Numbered from the stretch's first letter, positions 32,027 to 42,382 are shown. The stretch: DNA of 64,000 nucleotides from Xiphydria camelus (GCA_963678675.1 OY783192.1:14430424-14494423), one strand, 5' to 3'. Translations and numbers: made by a program. Notes: a model not told the origin generated them from the letters alone.

Positions 32027-32324
32027 AACCTTGACAACACAGTATTTTTACTGATTGAAATGCAATCAGTAAACAGAAAATTGAGAAACTAAATTTAAAT
32101 TAATGATGAATTAAAAAGATTATAAGCTAAATCGGTAAATGGCATTGGAGGATTAATATCCGTGTTCTCTTTGGACTCTTAAAAAAATTTTAATTTGTCA
32201 AAATTTCAAGTGTTAAATGTTGAAAACGATGTATATTTCTTGCTATAAAGAGTCATATTTTGTAGTGATCAAGAGGGTGTTTTTTGAATTATTCTAAGGA
32301 AGGAAACAATTTCTGGTTTTTCAG

Positions 32325-32597
32325 ACTGGAAGCAGAATTGAAGCAAGAGGATCTCGTGATGGTTTGAGAGATCAACGTCTAGGTCACTGTCCTGTACAAC
32401 GTCCTGGTCCAGCTTTAGGTTGTAATCATTGTTGGAATACAATAGATGCTCACGGCAGAATTCTTCGAAGAAAAACTAAGTATCACTGTCCCGAGTGTCA
32501 GATAAATCTTTGTATCGTACCCTGTTTTCAAGAATTTCACGAACGACAGCGTGACGTTCCCATTCTAAGACCTCTACCAAAAACTAGTTCTATTTGA
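32325..32597 (+). CDS. piggyBac-like C-terminal domain, terminal exon
   Basis: A pyrimidine-rich tract ending TTTTTCAG at 32324 is followed by 90 open codons to TGA at 32595-32597. The exon carries GCNHCWNTIDAHG, KTKYHCPECQINLC and PCFQEFHE. This is the CxxC ... C-x2-C-x4-C-x3-CF-x3-FH pattern of the zinc-binding cysteine-rich domain that ends piggyBac (PGBD) transposases. No stops or frameshifts interrupt it, and an intron-acceptor-like border is unusual for a plain piggyBac. It could be the last exon of a domesticated gene or a fragment of an intron-containing element. No TTAA-bounded TIRs were found nearby. Confidence 0.55.
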   Translation, partial: TGSRIEARGSRDGLRDQRLGHCPVQRPGPALGCNHCWNTIDAHGRILRRKTKYHCPECQINLCIVPCFQEFHERQRDVPILRPLPKTSSI

Positions 32598-33093
32598 ATT
32601 AATTACTTATTTTTAGTTCGTAGATTATTTTAAGTTAGTATGCACTGAATGCATTTGAATGCATATATATATAGATACGAGTGACAATTCTAGGATACCC
32701 GGAAAAAAGAGTATAAATCAAAGTCGCCTACCAAAACACTTCTAAAATTTTCTTCTACTTTCCTAGAGATATTTGTGTGCTACATGCATTTAACGGTTCT
32801 TATGAGATGTTTTATTTTCATTTTATACATTTTTTCAACAGTTTGTGTTTCAATATAAACAAATAAAGGTGTTTTCTGAGCAATACCGTTTTTTGACTTG
32901 TACTCTTTTTCCCGAGCATCCTAGAATTGTCAATTTAGAATTTTAATGTTTCAATGATCATAAGATACCTAGAATTTATCAAGCTATAGATATCGCGCGA
33001 CATTAAATTTTTCGTAATTCTAAAAAAATTCTAATGCTGTTAATTAATCTGAGGTAACTTTAAATTGTAAGAGGCAGAATTCTAAATGGCTAG
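32598..33093. other. 3' flank, nothing recognised
   Basis: AT-rich. AATAAAGG at about 32862 could serve as a poly-A signal for the exon above. An inverted pair, GACAATTCTAGGATACCCGG (32682) with a mirrored block near 32915-32932, marks a possible MITE of about 250 bp. Confidence 0.4.
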
Positions 33094-33421
33094 TGTTACG
33101 ACCTGTTTTTGGTTACCCTAGTTCACCAGACGATGGCGCTAGATTTTCATCGCGGATCGAAACGTTTTATTTCCGGGATTTTGTTAAAATTCTGATCTTC
33201 CTGGAGAGGCTGTCGCTACCTGCTCTTGGAATTGGACGGCGTATCCGATGTAATGAATGCCTTTGGTTTGTTTTGTTTCCCTTTTCCTAGACAAGTCTCA
33301 ATGCTCCACGCTCGTAACTCGCGCACAGGTTTTTCTAGGAAGGATAGGTTCCCTTTCGGAGGGCTGCTCGATTAAGACCAGCGCTCGGATCTATAAAATA
33401 GAATATATGAGAAAAAAACAC
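33094..33421 (+). mobile_element. Possible 5' LTR of a copia-type element
   Basis: Starts TGTTACGACC, a common LTR start, contains a TATAAAAT box near 33392, and ends ACACA at about 33421, about 90 bp before a copia-like gag start. No second LTR and no clear primer-binding site were identified, so the borders are tentative. Confidence 0.4.
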
Positions 33422-33510
33422 AGTGAGTAAATTAGTTATTGCTCAATCAAGAACAAAGAGATGAAATCTTATATTGCGTTTTGCCATTAGCATCGGAAAA
33501 TTAATAAAAA

Positions 33511-33740
33511 ATGCTTGCAGTTGACTTCAAAGTAAAAGTCAAGAAATTAGAAGGTACTTTGCATTGGACGAGGTTTGAAAGACAGATTAATTTGCTTCTT
33601 CGCCACCACGATGTCTAAGAAATTATCTCACTGTTATATGGCGGTCGAAAAAGTCATGCGTGAGGTTTCCCTGAAAGCGTTTGAAAGAGGAGATGCGATG
33701 GCGCAGCTAATCTTTGTTTGTAGGCCCTTACGCGCAGTGG
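33511..33740 (+). pseudogene. copia-type gag N-terminal fragment
   Basis: ATG at 33511 opens a frame with KKLEGTLHWTRFERQINLLL, matching the usual start of Ty1/copia gag (a K-LxGxxNWxxWKxQIxLLL pattern), then a stop, then a shifted frame with KAFERGDAMAQLIFV, which fits the following gag helix. It breaks off before the GA repeat at 33772; no pol is present. Confidence 0.55.
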
Positions 33741-33771
33741 GTGTTAGTACCTAGCAAATAGCGTTGTTGGG

Positions 33772-33828
33772 AGAGGGAGAAGGAGAGGGAGAGGGAGAGA
33801 GAGGGGGAGAGAGAGAGGGAGAGAGGGA
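33772..33828. repeat. GA-rich microsatellite
   Basis: GAGAGG/GGAGAA units immediately next to the 3' tail of LINE A. Confidence 0.85.
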
Positions 33829-35056
33829 ATTAGAATTAGAATTATAATTAGAATCGTTTATTGCAGCTAGGACCAGTAGGTCCTGTAGGCAACCCGTTTC
33901 CGGGGGAAAAACCCGATGTTATGTGAGAGCACCACAACCCGGCGCCTCCATCGTAACAAACATCTTACAAAATGAAGAAACTTAAACCAGATAACGCTTA
34001 AAACTACATTACAAAATAAACAGTCTTCGCTGAAACTACAAAATGACTTAATAGAAAATCTTCGTCGCTTAAACTACTCAATAGGATAACAAAAATAAGT
34101 TTGCAGAAAATAAAAATAAAAATAGAAATAAAGTTAAACTTAACAAAGAGTTTCTCCTGCAGGCTACAACGCTACTGGCACCAAGCGCCTACCACTCGCC
34201 AGTATCTTCCATAACACCGTCCTGAACACGCTCCTCGAGGCATCAAGCACCTCAACTGGCAGAGCATTCCAGCCCGCTGCCGCGGCCGTGCTGAATGCTT
34301 TCCTCCTAACCTCCGTCCTAAAACGAGCGATTTTCATCCTACACCTCCCACCCTCTCGTGTAACCATACCCCGCATCTCGGCCCACTCAAAAAGCACCCG
34401 TAGGTACCAAGGCCTCCCCTCTGCCAATACCGAGTGAACTTGACACATTAAGCTCAGCTCTCTCCCCTCCCCCACTCTCAACCACCCCAACCGGCGATAG
34501 CAGGGAGAAATGTGGCTGAACCTGTCCACATCAAAAATGAACCTCACACACGAGTTGAACGCGACTTCAGTAATATTGTTGCCCTCCTTCGAAATCCCGA
34601 AGAGAAGCACGCTACAGTAGTCGACAACAGGAATGACCAGAGCCCTAACAAGCGCAATTCTCGCTGAACTTGGCAGCAAGCTCTGACACACCTTCAGCCG
34701 ATACAGGGACGCGTTGATCACCTTCGCTACCACTATCGCCTGCTCCCGCCACTGAAAATTATCCGTGAGAATAACACCGAGAACCTTGACTGAGCGCTCA
34801 AACGGCACCACTACGCTCCCGTTCACGAGCTCAGCAAATCTTCCTTTTCGAGCCTTCTAACGCTAGATCCGCTCCCAAACAAAATCGCGTGTGTCTTCTC
34901 GCTATTCAGCAACAAAACGTTCGTCGCCGCCCAGATACGTATTAAGAGAATATCGCGGTTCAACCGAATACCCATCTCCTCAATATTTACAGGAGTATCC
35001 CTACAAAAGATTTGCAGATCATCTGCATATAAATTATAGCTACAATTTGAAAGCGT
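33829..35056 (-). mobile_element. LINE A, 5'-truncated, minus strand
   Basis: The 3' end is at 33829 with a TTCTAA-type tandem tail and no poly-A. The 3' UTR occupies about 33845-34163. Coding sequence 34164 to about 35056 covers the RT from the YADD box to the C-terminus. The 5' end stops at a GA tract. It is more divergent from LINEs B, C, D and F than those are from each other. Confidence 0.8.
34164..35056 (-). pseudogene. LINE A reverse transcriptase, C-terminal part
   Basis: NLYADDLQIF near 35010 is the catalytic RT box, followed by LLLNSEKTHAILFG. A frameshift at about 34825 leads into FERSVKVLGVILTDN, the thumb region with VIPVVDYCSVLLFG, and the conserved C-terminal helical tail (AGWNALPVEVLDA). 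The N-terminal half, including the endonuclease, is missing through 5' truncation, which is typical of target-primed insertion. Confidence 0.75.
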
Positions 35057-35107
35057 ATACTTCAGGGAAAGAGAGAGGGAGAGAGGGAGAAGAAGAGAGG
35101 AAGAGAG

Positions 35108-35146
<39 letters not shown>
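35057..35146. repeat. GA-rich microsatellite between LINEs A and B
   Basis: Imperfect GAGAGG units become a pure (GA)n run of about 45 bp. It abuts the truncated 5' end of LINE A and the 3' tail of LINE B. Confidence 0.9.
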
Positions 35147-35155
<9 letters not shown>

Positions 35156-35269
35156 ATTGATGAAATGTTTATTGTTCAAATAGAACAAATCATAATGCCC
35201 TGAAATCAGGGCAAGCATATAGTATAGAATTTTAAAATAGCGTAAGCAAATATAATAGACTTTAAGCGG

Positions 35270-35600
35270 GTACATAGAAAGTATAAGCGCAATAAAATAG
35301 TAATAGTGTAAGCATAATGAATAAGCGTTCTCTCTCATTTAAAAGTTAACAATCGTAAAGACGCAGATAAACAAAACAGTTAAGTAAAATGAATTAAACA
35401 ATACCAAAATCAAACAACAGCAGCGCAGGGGTATAAAGCATAACGAGTAATAATAATATAAGCGAGTATGTAAAAAAGAGCGTGGCCGTAGTGTAAGCAT
35501 AGTTTCACCTTTTCACTTTAAGCGGGTACATAGAAAGTATAAGCGCAATAAAATAGTAATAGTGTAAGCATAATGAATAAGCGTTCTCTCTCATTTAAAA
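35270..35600. repeat. Direct repeat inside LINE B 3' UTR
   Basis: GCGGGTACATAGAAAGTATA and the following sequence to about 35395 recur from 35522 to about 35680 with few differences, giving a period near 252 bp. Confidence 0.75.
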
Positions 35601-35951
35601 GTTAACAATCGTAAACACGCAGATAAACAAAACAGTTAAGTAAAAACAATTAAACAATACCAAAATCAAACAGCAGCAGCGCAGAGGTATAAAGCGAGTA
35701 TGTAAAAAATAGCGTGGGCGTAGTGTAAGCATAGTAACAAAATAAAAGTGTAAGTATGATAAGAAGTGATAGGGCGAGTATAATAACAAGTAATAGTGTA
35801 CATAATATAATGATATAAACACACTGGTAAACAAAACATCTAAGTAAAATGAATTAAACAAAATAAGTAGGAAGAAGTCAAATCAACAAGCAGTATCTCA
35901 AGGTGAAGACATAGAATATTGACAATTAACTTAAATATTGTCTATTGATAA

Positions 35952-38159
35952 TTAACTACGGTTTCTATCAGGATCAAGTAGCCACTGTTGAGTTTTACTC
36001 TTAAAGGAGCCGAGTGAGGGAGCCTCGAGAACTTCCCTAGGGAAGGTATTCCACACGTAGGGGGCAGCAACGGCAAAGGAAGCTTTATAAGAGTCGGTCC
36101 GATGAGGAGGAGTAGTTAGTGTAAGGGCATGTGTAGAACGACTGGTAGCCCGTGTGGTATAGTAAAAGAGCAAATTGGCTAGAAATTCAGGTTGCCTCGT
36201 GTTGAGAACCTTGTAAGTGAGGATTGCCAGGTGTAGTTTGCGCCGATTTTCAACTGTCAGCCAGCCAAGCTTGATTCTGTAGGAGCTGATTGAGGTATCG
36301 CGTGGCAGTCCAAAGATGTAGCGAATACCACGGTTTACGAGTCGTTGTAGCTTGAGGTCAAGGGTGGCTCCACAGCCATTAAGAACAATTGAGCAGTATT
36401 CTAAATGAGGTAAAATCAGAGAGTTAATCAAAGTTTTCCGTAGGTCTGTATTGGTATATGGTCTCATTTGTTGCAGTTGGTAGAAGGCTCGGTTGACTTT
36501 GGAGGTGAAATGTTCAACGTGCTCTTTGAAAGTGAGTTTGGAGTCGATAATAATACCGAGGTTTTTGACAGAGTCAACAAAGGGTATACACTCAGAGTTG
36601 CAACCTAATGGTGGAAGATCCGAGGATTTAAGCGAGTTAATGAATCGCTTATTTCCAAGAATAATCGCTTTGGTTTTGTTGATGTTGAGGTTCAGCGAGT
36701 TGACACTAGCCCATCGTTTAATTCTGTCGATGTCCTCGTTGAGACTCATGATACAACTGTCAATCTCTTCAGGGGGACAGCTCCGATAGATATGTAGATC
36801 ATCCGCGTAAATTAGCCTCTTTGCATTTTTGATGACTGACCCAATGTCATTAATGAAGATAGAAAAAAGCAGCGGACCTAGAACTGAGCCCTGCGGAACT
36901 CCAGTGTTGGTGGCCTGCCAGCCAGTGAGAGTGCCATCAGATTTTGTAATTGCCTGCCATCGTCCCTGCAGATACGACGCGAACCATCGGACAGTGTCAT
37001 CAGCAAAGCCCAGACGCTTAAGTTTGAGTAATAGCAAACCATGCGAGACTGTGTCGAAGGCCTTGCAAAAGTCGAACAGTACCAGCACCATGACTTTCCT
37101 CTTGTCCATACTGTGTTTGATGTCGTTGACAAGTTTAACCAAGGCCGTTTGGGTACTATGACAAGCGCGGAAACCACACTGGAACGGATCTAAGAGGTCG
37201 TGTAGATTAATATATGCGATCACTTGGTTGTAGATTAGTCTTTCAAAGACCTTACTCAGTATGGGCAGCAGCGAGATGGGTCGATAGTCATTAGTTGTCG
37301 ATGGGGCTGGGAGTTTGTTGATCGGTAGGATAATAGATTTCTTCCAGGCACTGGGAAAGCAACTCTCACTGATCGAACGGTTGAGGATGGCCAGGCAGAA
37401 GGCAGTTGTAATGATGCCCAAGCTGCGGATGAATTTAAGATTGACTCCGTCAACACCTTGTGCATTTGAGTGCAGATTGTTAATAGCTTTAGTCATTTCG
37501 CCATTGGTGACGTTGACAATCACCAGTGGTGGACGCTGCATCAGCGCGTTCGGAGCATTGGCCAGTTCCGCAGGACTCACATGAGAAGTCGAAGAAGTGG
37601 AAATGGAAGCAAAGCCGGAGTTAAGTGTTTCGGCGTCAACGGCAAGCGGATGGGTGATATGTGGTTTAATAAGTCCAAGGTTTCTCAACTCCTGCCAAGT
37701 TTGTGTATGGGAGAGGCCCTGCAAACGTGACTTGAAGTAGCCGATCCGAACCTCAGTGAGTTCGAGCCACTTTCTACGTTCATGCCGATATGAAGCTAGG
37801 TCACTCTCACGACGATTGCGCCTCCAACGCCGATAGATGATCCGAACTGCTCTCTCCGAGGACTTCAACACGGGTGTCAGCCATGGTGCACGGCTGGTGG
37901 AGTTGACCCGGATCTTAGAGATGGGAGCAGCACGATCGACTGCGGCAAAGAAATGCTGATGGACGCTGTCCAGAGCTTCATCTATAGATGCGGCTTCATC
38001 AACTAAAGCAGACCAGTCGATGTTGTTGAGTTCGCTTTCAGCATCTTGAATATTACCCATTCGACGAGTAGTAATAAACTTAGTGACCGGACGGGTCCGA
38101 AGTGTTTCAATCTCCACGTAGATAAGGTGGTGCCCGGTACCCAGTGGGAAATCGGACTT
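35952..38159 (-). CDS. LINE B ORF2, 3' part: reverse transcriptase
   Basis: An uninterrupted frame from the transposon junction at 38159 to the stop at 35952 (first Met at 38117 is internal, not a start). RT motifs in order: SAWKKSIILPINKLP, NDYRPISLLPILSK, CGFRACHSTQTAL, LFDFCKAFDTVSH, GVPQGSVLGPLLFSIFINDI and LIYADDLHIY with both catalytic Asp present. Thumb and C-terminal region follow: LGIIIDSKL, LPHLEYCSIVLNG, YIFGLPRD, and AAPYVWNTFP near the end. It copies the LINE RNA at the nicked target. No stop in more than 700 codons means recent insertion or selection. The N-terminal endonuclease lies beyond the insertion at 40697-41345. Confidence 0.85.
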   Translation of the reverse strand, partial: KSDFPLGTGHHLIYVEIETLRTRPVTKFITTRRMGNIQDAESELNNIDWSALVDEAASIDEALDSVHQHFFAAVDRAAPISKIRVNSTSRAPWLTPVLKSSERAVRIIYRRWRRNRRESDLASYRHERRKWLELTEVRIGYFKSRLQGLSHTQTWQELRNLGLIKPHITHPLAVDAETLNSGFASISTSSTSHVSPAELANAPNALMQRPPLVIVNVTNGEMTKAINNLHSNAQGVDGVNLKFIRSLGIITTAFCLAILNRSISESCFPSAWKKSIILPINKLPAPSTTNDYRPISLLPILSKVFERLIYNQVIAYINLHDLLDPFQCGFRACHSTQTALVKLVNDIKHSMDKRKVMVLVLFDFCKAFDTVSHGLLLLKLKRLGFADDTVRWFASYLQGRWQAITKSDGTLTGWQATNTGVPQGSVLGPLLFSIFINDIGSVIKNAKRLIYADDLHIYRSCPPEEIDSCIMSLNEDIDRIKRWASVNSLNLNINKTKAIILGNKRFINSLKSSDLPPLGCNSECIPFVDSVKNLGIIIDSKLTFKEHVEHFTSKVNRAFYQLQQMRPYTNTDLRKTLINSLILPHLEYCSIVLNGCGATLDLKLQRLVNRGIRYIFGLPRDTSISSYRIKLGWLTVENRRKLHLAILTYKVLNTRQPEFLANLLFYYTTRATSRSTHALTLTTPPHRTDSYKASFAVAAPYVWNTFPREVLEAPSLGSFKSKTQQWLLDPDRNRS

Positions 38160-38827
38160 GAGTCAAGCCATGTCAAGTCGAACTCGAAATTTCCACTAAA
38201 TCGCGGATTTCGAAAATAATAACTCTATTACGAAGGGAGTATGGCACTTACGTTACCATATTAATATTTCGTGAAAATTCCGTTATTTGTTAATGTTATT
38301 AACAATCAAACTTTGAAGCGCGATTAAAATGAAAAATCGTTTTCTCTTAAAGTACTTTAGACAATTACTTAAAATTTTGCACACTGATAAAGCAATGTTT
38401 ACACTATCGAATAAATATTTGCTTGAGGTGAAATTGTTTTAAAAAATGAATTTTGCATTAATTTTTTTAAAACAATTGCAATTTTTCATACGTTCTTCAC
38501 GCTATAAAAAAATGGAACTTACATAAATTCATGCGGCAAACGTTGGCCTTTTATAATCTGCAAAGAGAACTTTGTACTTTTTCTCCATTCCGGAGATACG
38601 AAATTGTTTGTTACGCGGTGCGCTCGTAGATCGCGCGGCGCGCTCCGCTACTGGCGTCCGCGGCATCTTGATGGCCGCGCAAACTTGAGCAAAAACCGTT
38701 TGAACTTACATGAACATGATTTTCCGAGTTTGGCAAACTTACACAGTTTTCTTGTCAGTTTGCTGATGGTGCTCGTGCGGTATACTTGCGTAAAAACTAT
38801 TCGGTGTTTCAATATCATTAAGTGAAA

Positions 38828-39032
38828 ATGGTTCGACCGAAGGAATGTTGTAATCCTTTGAAAAAGAAAGGTCATAATTGCGTTCGTCATAAGTTGTTCC
38901 TCGCGCGTTACCGCCAAGTGGAATAAAAAATTCGAAGAATACATTGATCGATATATTTGTCAGATATGTCGTAAAGACATGTATAATGATGTTAAAATTG
39001 CTTCAAATGTAGAAAATGAAGACCCAAGCACG
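38828..39032 (+). pseudogene. TIR-embedded first coding exon
   Basis: ATG at 38828 opens MVRPKECCNPLKKKGHNC; after a frameshift near 38925 the frame continues through FEEYIDRYICQICRKDMY and ends PST at a donor-like AA/GTGAGT just past the inner edge of the left arm. The CC and CxxC pairs suggest a zinc-binding N-terminal module of a transposon protein. The same exon, minus the donor, exists on the minus strand of the right arm (about 39830-40030), so both ends point coding sequence inward. Protein family unknown. Confidence 0.5.
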
Positions 39033-39049
39033 AAGTGAGTTTACTAATT

Positions 39050-39624
39050 ACACAGGTTTACAAAAAAAAAAGTCCGGACTATTTGACCATGGTATTCCGA
39101 GGTATTTTTGCGTCCTGAATCCGATCCCGAGATCATCTGAGCCCCATCACGTCAGAAAAATGAGATTTCAAGGTCATTTAGAGGTTAAAATGACCATTTT
39201 TTGGAACTGGATCCGGGACAATTTCTCAAGCGACCTGTTGAGTTGGAGGGTAGCTGTTTAGGTTTTGAATACCTTCCAAACATTGGAATGGAGTCCTAAA
39301 TCTCGACCGGGACTATCAAAGAACCACCCCAGTGGATCGTTGTATCTCACGGATTACGATCTCCCTGTCAAGGCATACAATTCCGGCGATCCGTTCACTG
39401 TGACAGTGGACCCAGCACTGACCGTAATGGCCTTAGAACCTTGGAGTCATGCTCTGGGTGCTGCTCAGGGCAGTCCCATTTCCTTATTTATTTATTTCGA
39501 AATCTCGTTTTTCTGACGTGATGGGGCTCAGATGACCTCGGGATCGGATTCAGGACGCAAAAATACCTCGGAATACCATGGTCCGGTCAAATAGTCCGGA
39601 CTTTTTTTTTGTTGTAAACCTGTG
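39050..39624. mobile_element. Nested inverted-repeat unit with orphan ORF
   Basis: Arms of about 120 bp (AGTCCGGACTATTTGACC, GAATCCGATCCCGAG and CCCCATCACGTCAGAAAAA mirrored) surround a unique core of about 330 bp. A plus-strand frame, 39265-39516, crosses the core with protein-like sequence (SLYLTDYDLPVKAYN, DPFTVTVDPALTVMALEPW) that I cannot assign. It may be a captured gene fragment. Confidence 0.55.
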
Positions 39625-39644
39625 TTATTTTTATATTTTATTGT

Positions 39645-39799
39645 ATAATTAATTGCTATACTGTAACACCTTCTTTAATAGTGAACCACGAAGAAACTTC
39701 CAAGTAATTATAACTGTTCACTGTTCAAATCCAATATTTACATTCAGTTAAAAATTCAATTCGTTCCCTGGAAGGTATTACAGTATAGCAATTAATTAT
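39645..39799. mobile_element. 155-bp MITE with 27-bp TIRs
   Basis: AATTAATTGCTATACTGTAA at the left is mirrored at the right (TTACAGTATAGCAATTAATT), continuing into ACCTTC / GAAGGT. Non-coding, inside the transposon at 38160-40696. Confidence 0.7.
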
Positions 39800-40696
39800 C
39801 GGTATTAACTATCTTGGGTCTTGGGTGCTTGGGTCTTCATTTTCTACATTTGAAGCAATTTTAACATCATTATACATGTCCTTACGACATATTTGACAAA
39901 TATATCGATCAATGTATTCTTCGAATTTTTTATTCCACTTGGCAGTAACGCGCGAGGAACAACTTATGACGAACACAATTATGACCTTTCCTTTTCAAAG
40001 GATTACAACATTCCTTCGGTCGAACCATTTTCACTTAATGATATTGAAACACCGAATAGTTTTTAAGCAAGTATACCGCACGAGCACCATCAGCAAACTG
40101 ACAAGAAAACTGTCTATGTTTGCCAAACTCGGAAAATCATGTTCATGCAAGTTCAAACGGTTTTTGCTCAAGTTTGCGCGGCCATCAAGTTGTCGCGGAC
40201 GCCAGTAGCGGAGCGCGCCGCGCGATCTACGAGCGCACCGCGTAACAAACAATTTCGTATCTCCGGAATGGAGAAAAAGTACAAAGTTCTCTTTGCAGAT
40301 TATAAAAGGCCAACGTTTGCCGCATGAATTGATGTAAGTTTCATTTTTTTATAGCGTGAAGACCGCAAGAAAAATTGCAATTGTTTTAAAAAAATTAATA
40401 CAAAATACATTTTTTAAAACAATTTCACCTCAAGCAAATATTTATTCGATAGTGTAAACATTGCTTTATCAGTGTGCAAAATTTCAAGTAATTATCTAAA
40501 GTAGTTTAAGAGAAAACGATTTTTCATTTTAATTGCGCTTCAAAGTTTGATTGTTAATAACATTAACAAATAACAGAATTTTCACGAAATATTAATACGG
40601 TAACGTAAGTGCCATATTCCCTTCGCAATAGAGTTATTATTTCCGAAATCCGCGATTTAGTGGAAATTTCGAGTCCGACTTGACATGGCTTGACTC

Positions 40697-41345
40697 ACTT
40701 GCCATAACTCGTAATCACGTCTGATTCATCAATCAGATAGAGATCGAGCCAGGTGGAGAAGGACTCAGTCACATGGGCGAAGCCGTAGTTGACTAATTTA
40801 AGTGAGAGATTTTTCGTCAGAGTTCTGATGTACTGAGCGTCTCCGTTGTTGGGTAGTTGATCCGCGTTGAAGTCTCCCATGATGATTTTATGACTGCGCT
40901 CATCCATGGCATCGGCAATTTCGAGCCCTAGGTCTCGAGGTCGACGGTATACAACAGCTACAAATATGAGTTCAGTCTTCGGCCCTCCAACATCGCAGCA
41001 AATAAATTCCGGAGCACCAGGTTTGCCAGACCAGGATGTATCGGACTTAGAGATGACTTTAAAGGTCAGTGATTCATGAATGTAGAGCCCGACACCACTG
41101 CCGTTGACATTTCTGTCATTCCGTAGAAAGTTATAGCTAGGGACAGCAACGACCGCGGAGGGAATTGCGTCACTCAGCCAGGTTTCCGTGACGGCAATAA
41201 TCAGGTAATCAGGGTTGGAGTCAATGTAAAACTTCAACAAGTCAAGATGGGCACGAAGAGAATTTGTATTTAGGCAGCTGGCCTTGAAGTTACTTGATTG
41301 AACTATATTAGCAGGTTGACGAGTGATTAGGTTGGAGTCGGAGAG
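40697..41345 (-). CDS. LINE B ORF2, 5' part: endonuclease
   Basis: The frame starts directly after the ORF1 TGA (41348-41346) and is open to the transposon junction. APE-type endonuclease features: a SCLNTNSLRAH start, IIAVTETWLSD (catalytic Glu), GVGLYIHESL, FVAVVYRRP, and IMGDFNADQLP (the G-D-x-N motif). It nicks target DNA to prime reverse transcription. There is no good ATG near the start; the first 35 codons after the TGA have none, so expression as an extension of ORF1 is the simplest reading. Confidence 0.8.
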
Positions 41346-42382
41346 TCAATTGGAGCGAGAAGTATACAAGTTGATGACCTTCGGAATATCGTCTTTATTT
41401 GTGATGATATGAATGAGCCCACCGTCCGCGTACTTGGTCATAACCATACCTGACGAGGACCATACATACTTAAAGCCAGCCGATCTCAGTTCCGATTTAG
41501 CCTCAGTAAAAAGACGAAAGACGTGTCCGGGTAACATCTCATTGACATAGATAGTGGGGTCTCCGGCGTCCACGGGAGAGGTGAAGCAGCTTTGCCCGGT
41601 TATAGAGTCAATGACTTTGGCATATTTTAGTGCGCCAAATTTCCGTTTGGCAGAGATGATATTTCTTACTGCGCACTAGGGTCTTTGAATACCACGGCAA
41701 ACGAGATTTTGGCTGGGCTTTTAGCTCCACCAGGAGTAGCAGCTGTAGCGGATGTACCTGAAGTAGTATCTGTGGCAATTGAAGCTTTACACAGCAGTCT
41801 AGTGCCGGTAAAATCATCAGCCACCAGCTCTACTTTCAGTAGGCTAATTATACCGAGAAAGAATCGGAAAGCAATCTCGGGTGTCAGTCCGTTTGCAGGA
41901 ATGCCAGAAATAACAAGTTCAGTATTATTAGCTTGTCTAGCCAGAGTACGTTGCGATAGGAGGGTTCCAATGTTGGTAGCAGCAGTAATCCGCTCGATCG
42001 AGCAGTTGACGTCAGTCGAGTTAGCCTCAGGAGTGCTGGCAGACGCGAGAGTATCCATTGTGGCTTCTAGCTTGCTCAAAGCCTGCTTAAGGTCGACATT
42101 CTCCTGCGAGAGTCTGGCCGTTGTTGCCTTGAGAGCGCCTATTTCATAGCAGACCATATCCAACTTGGAGTCCATGGATGGCAAATCAGTGTTGAGCTTA
42201 TTTTCGATCCGTCGCAAGCTTGCCATTAGCTCAGAATCTATGTCACGTCCAGGTTTAGATGGGCAGTTATCAGCGTAACTCGTAGTAGGGCTCTTGAGAT
42301 TATTTGTATTTGTTGATCGAGTTGATTTGGTGGATTTAGTAGATCCAGAGGATCTAATTGCGCATTGGGAACGAGCATTCAT
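41346..42382 (-). pseudogene. LINE B ORF1, FP25K-like nucleic-acid-binding protein
   Basis: ATG at 42382. About 345 codons with one frameshift near 41672. The N-terminus is Ser/Thr-rich (SSGSTKSTKSTRSTN), then a predicted coiled coil (ELMASLRRIENKL to SKLEATMDTL), then NTELVISGIP, typical of the domain shared with baculovirus FP25K-like proteins and many insect LINE ORF1s. It ends with VNEMLPGHVFRLFTEAKSEL and DDIPKVINLY. Such proteins probably package LINE RNA. The frame ends TGA and the same frame continues as ORF2. Confidence 0.7.

Larger units (their letters stand above)
38160..40696 (+). mobile_element. DNA transposon with 872-bp TIRs, ACTT TSD
   Basis: Left arm 38160-39031 and right arm 39825-40696 are both 872 bp and about 97% identical inverted copies, starting GAGTCAAGCCATGTCAAGTC. 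ACTT lies at 38156-38159 and 40697-40700. The arms carry an inward-reading coding exon (38828 on), and the 793-bp interior holds two nested inverted-repeat units (39050-39624 and 39645-39799). The transposase body is missing. A 4-bp duplication with long TIRs fits Academ or Sola among known superfamilies, but neither is established. Confidence 0.85.

Noticed and set aside
35057..35338. N-terminal extension of LINE A ORF through the GA tract into 35338
   Set aside because: It runs through simple repeat into the 3' UTR of LINE B; LINE A coding ends at about 35056.
36493..37730. Plus-strand ORFs across LINE B RT
   Set aside because: Mirror frames of the 720-codon minus-strand RT, without motifs.
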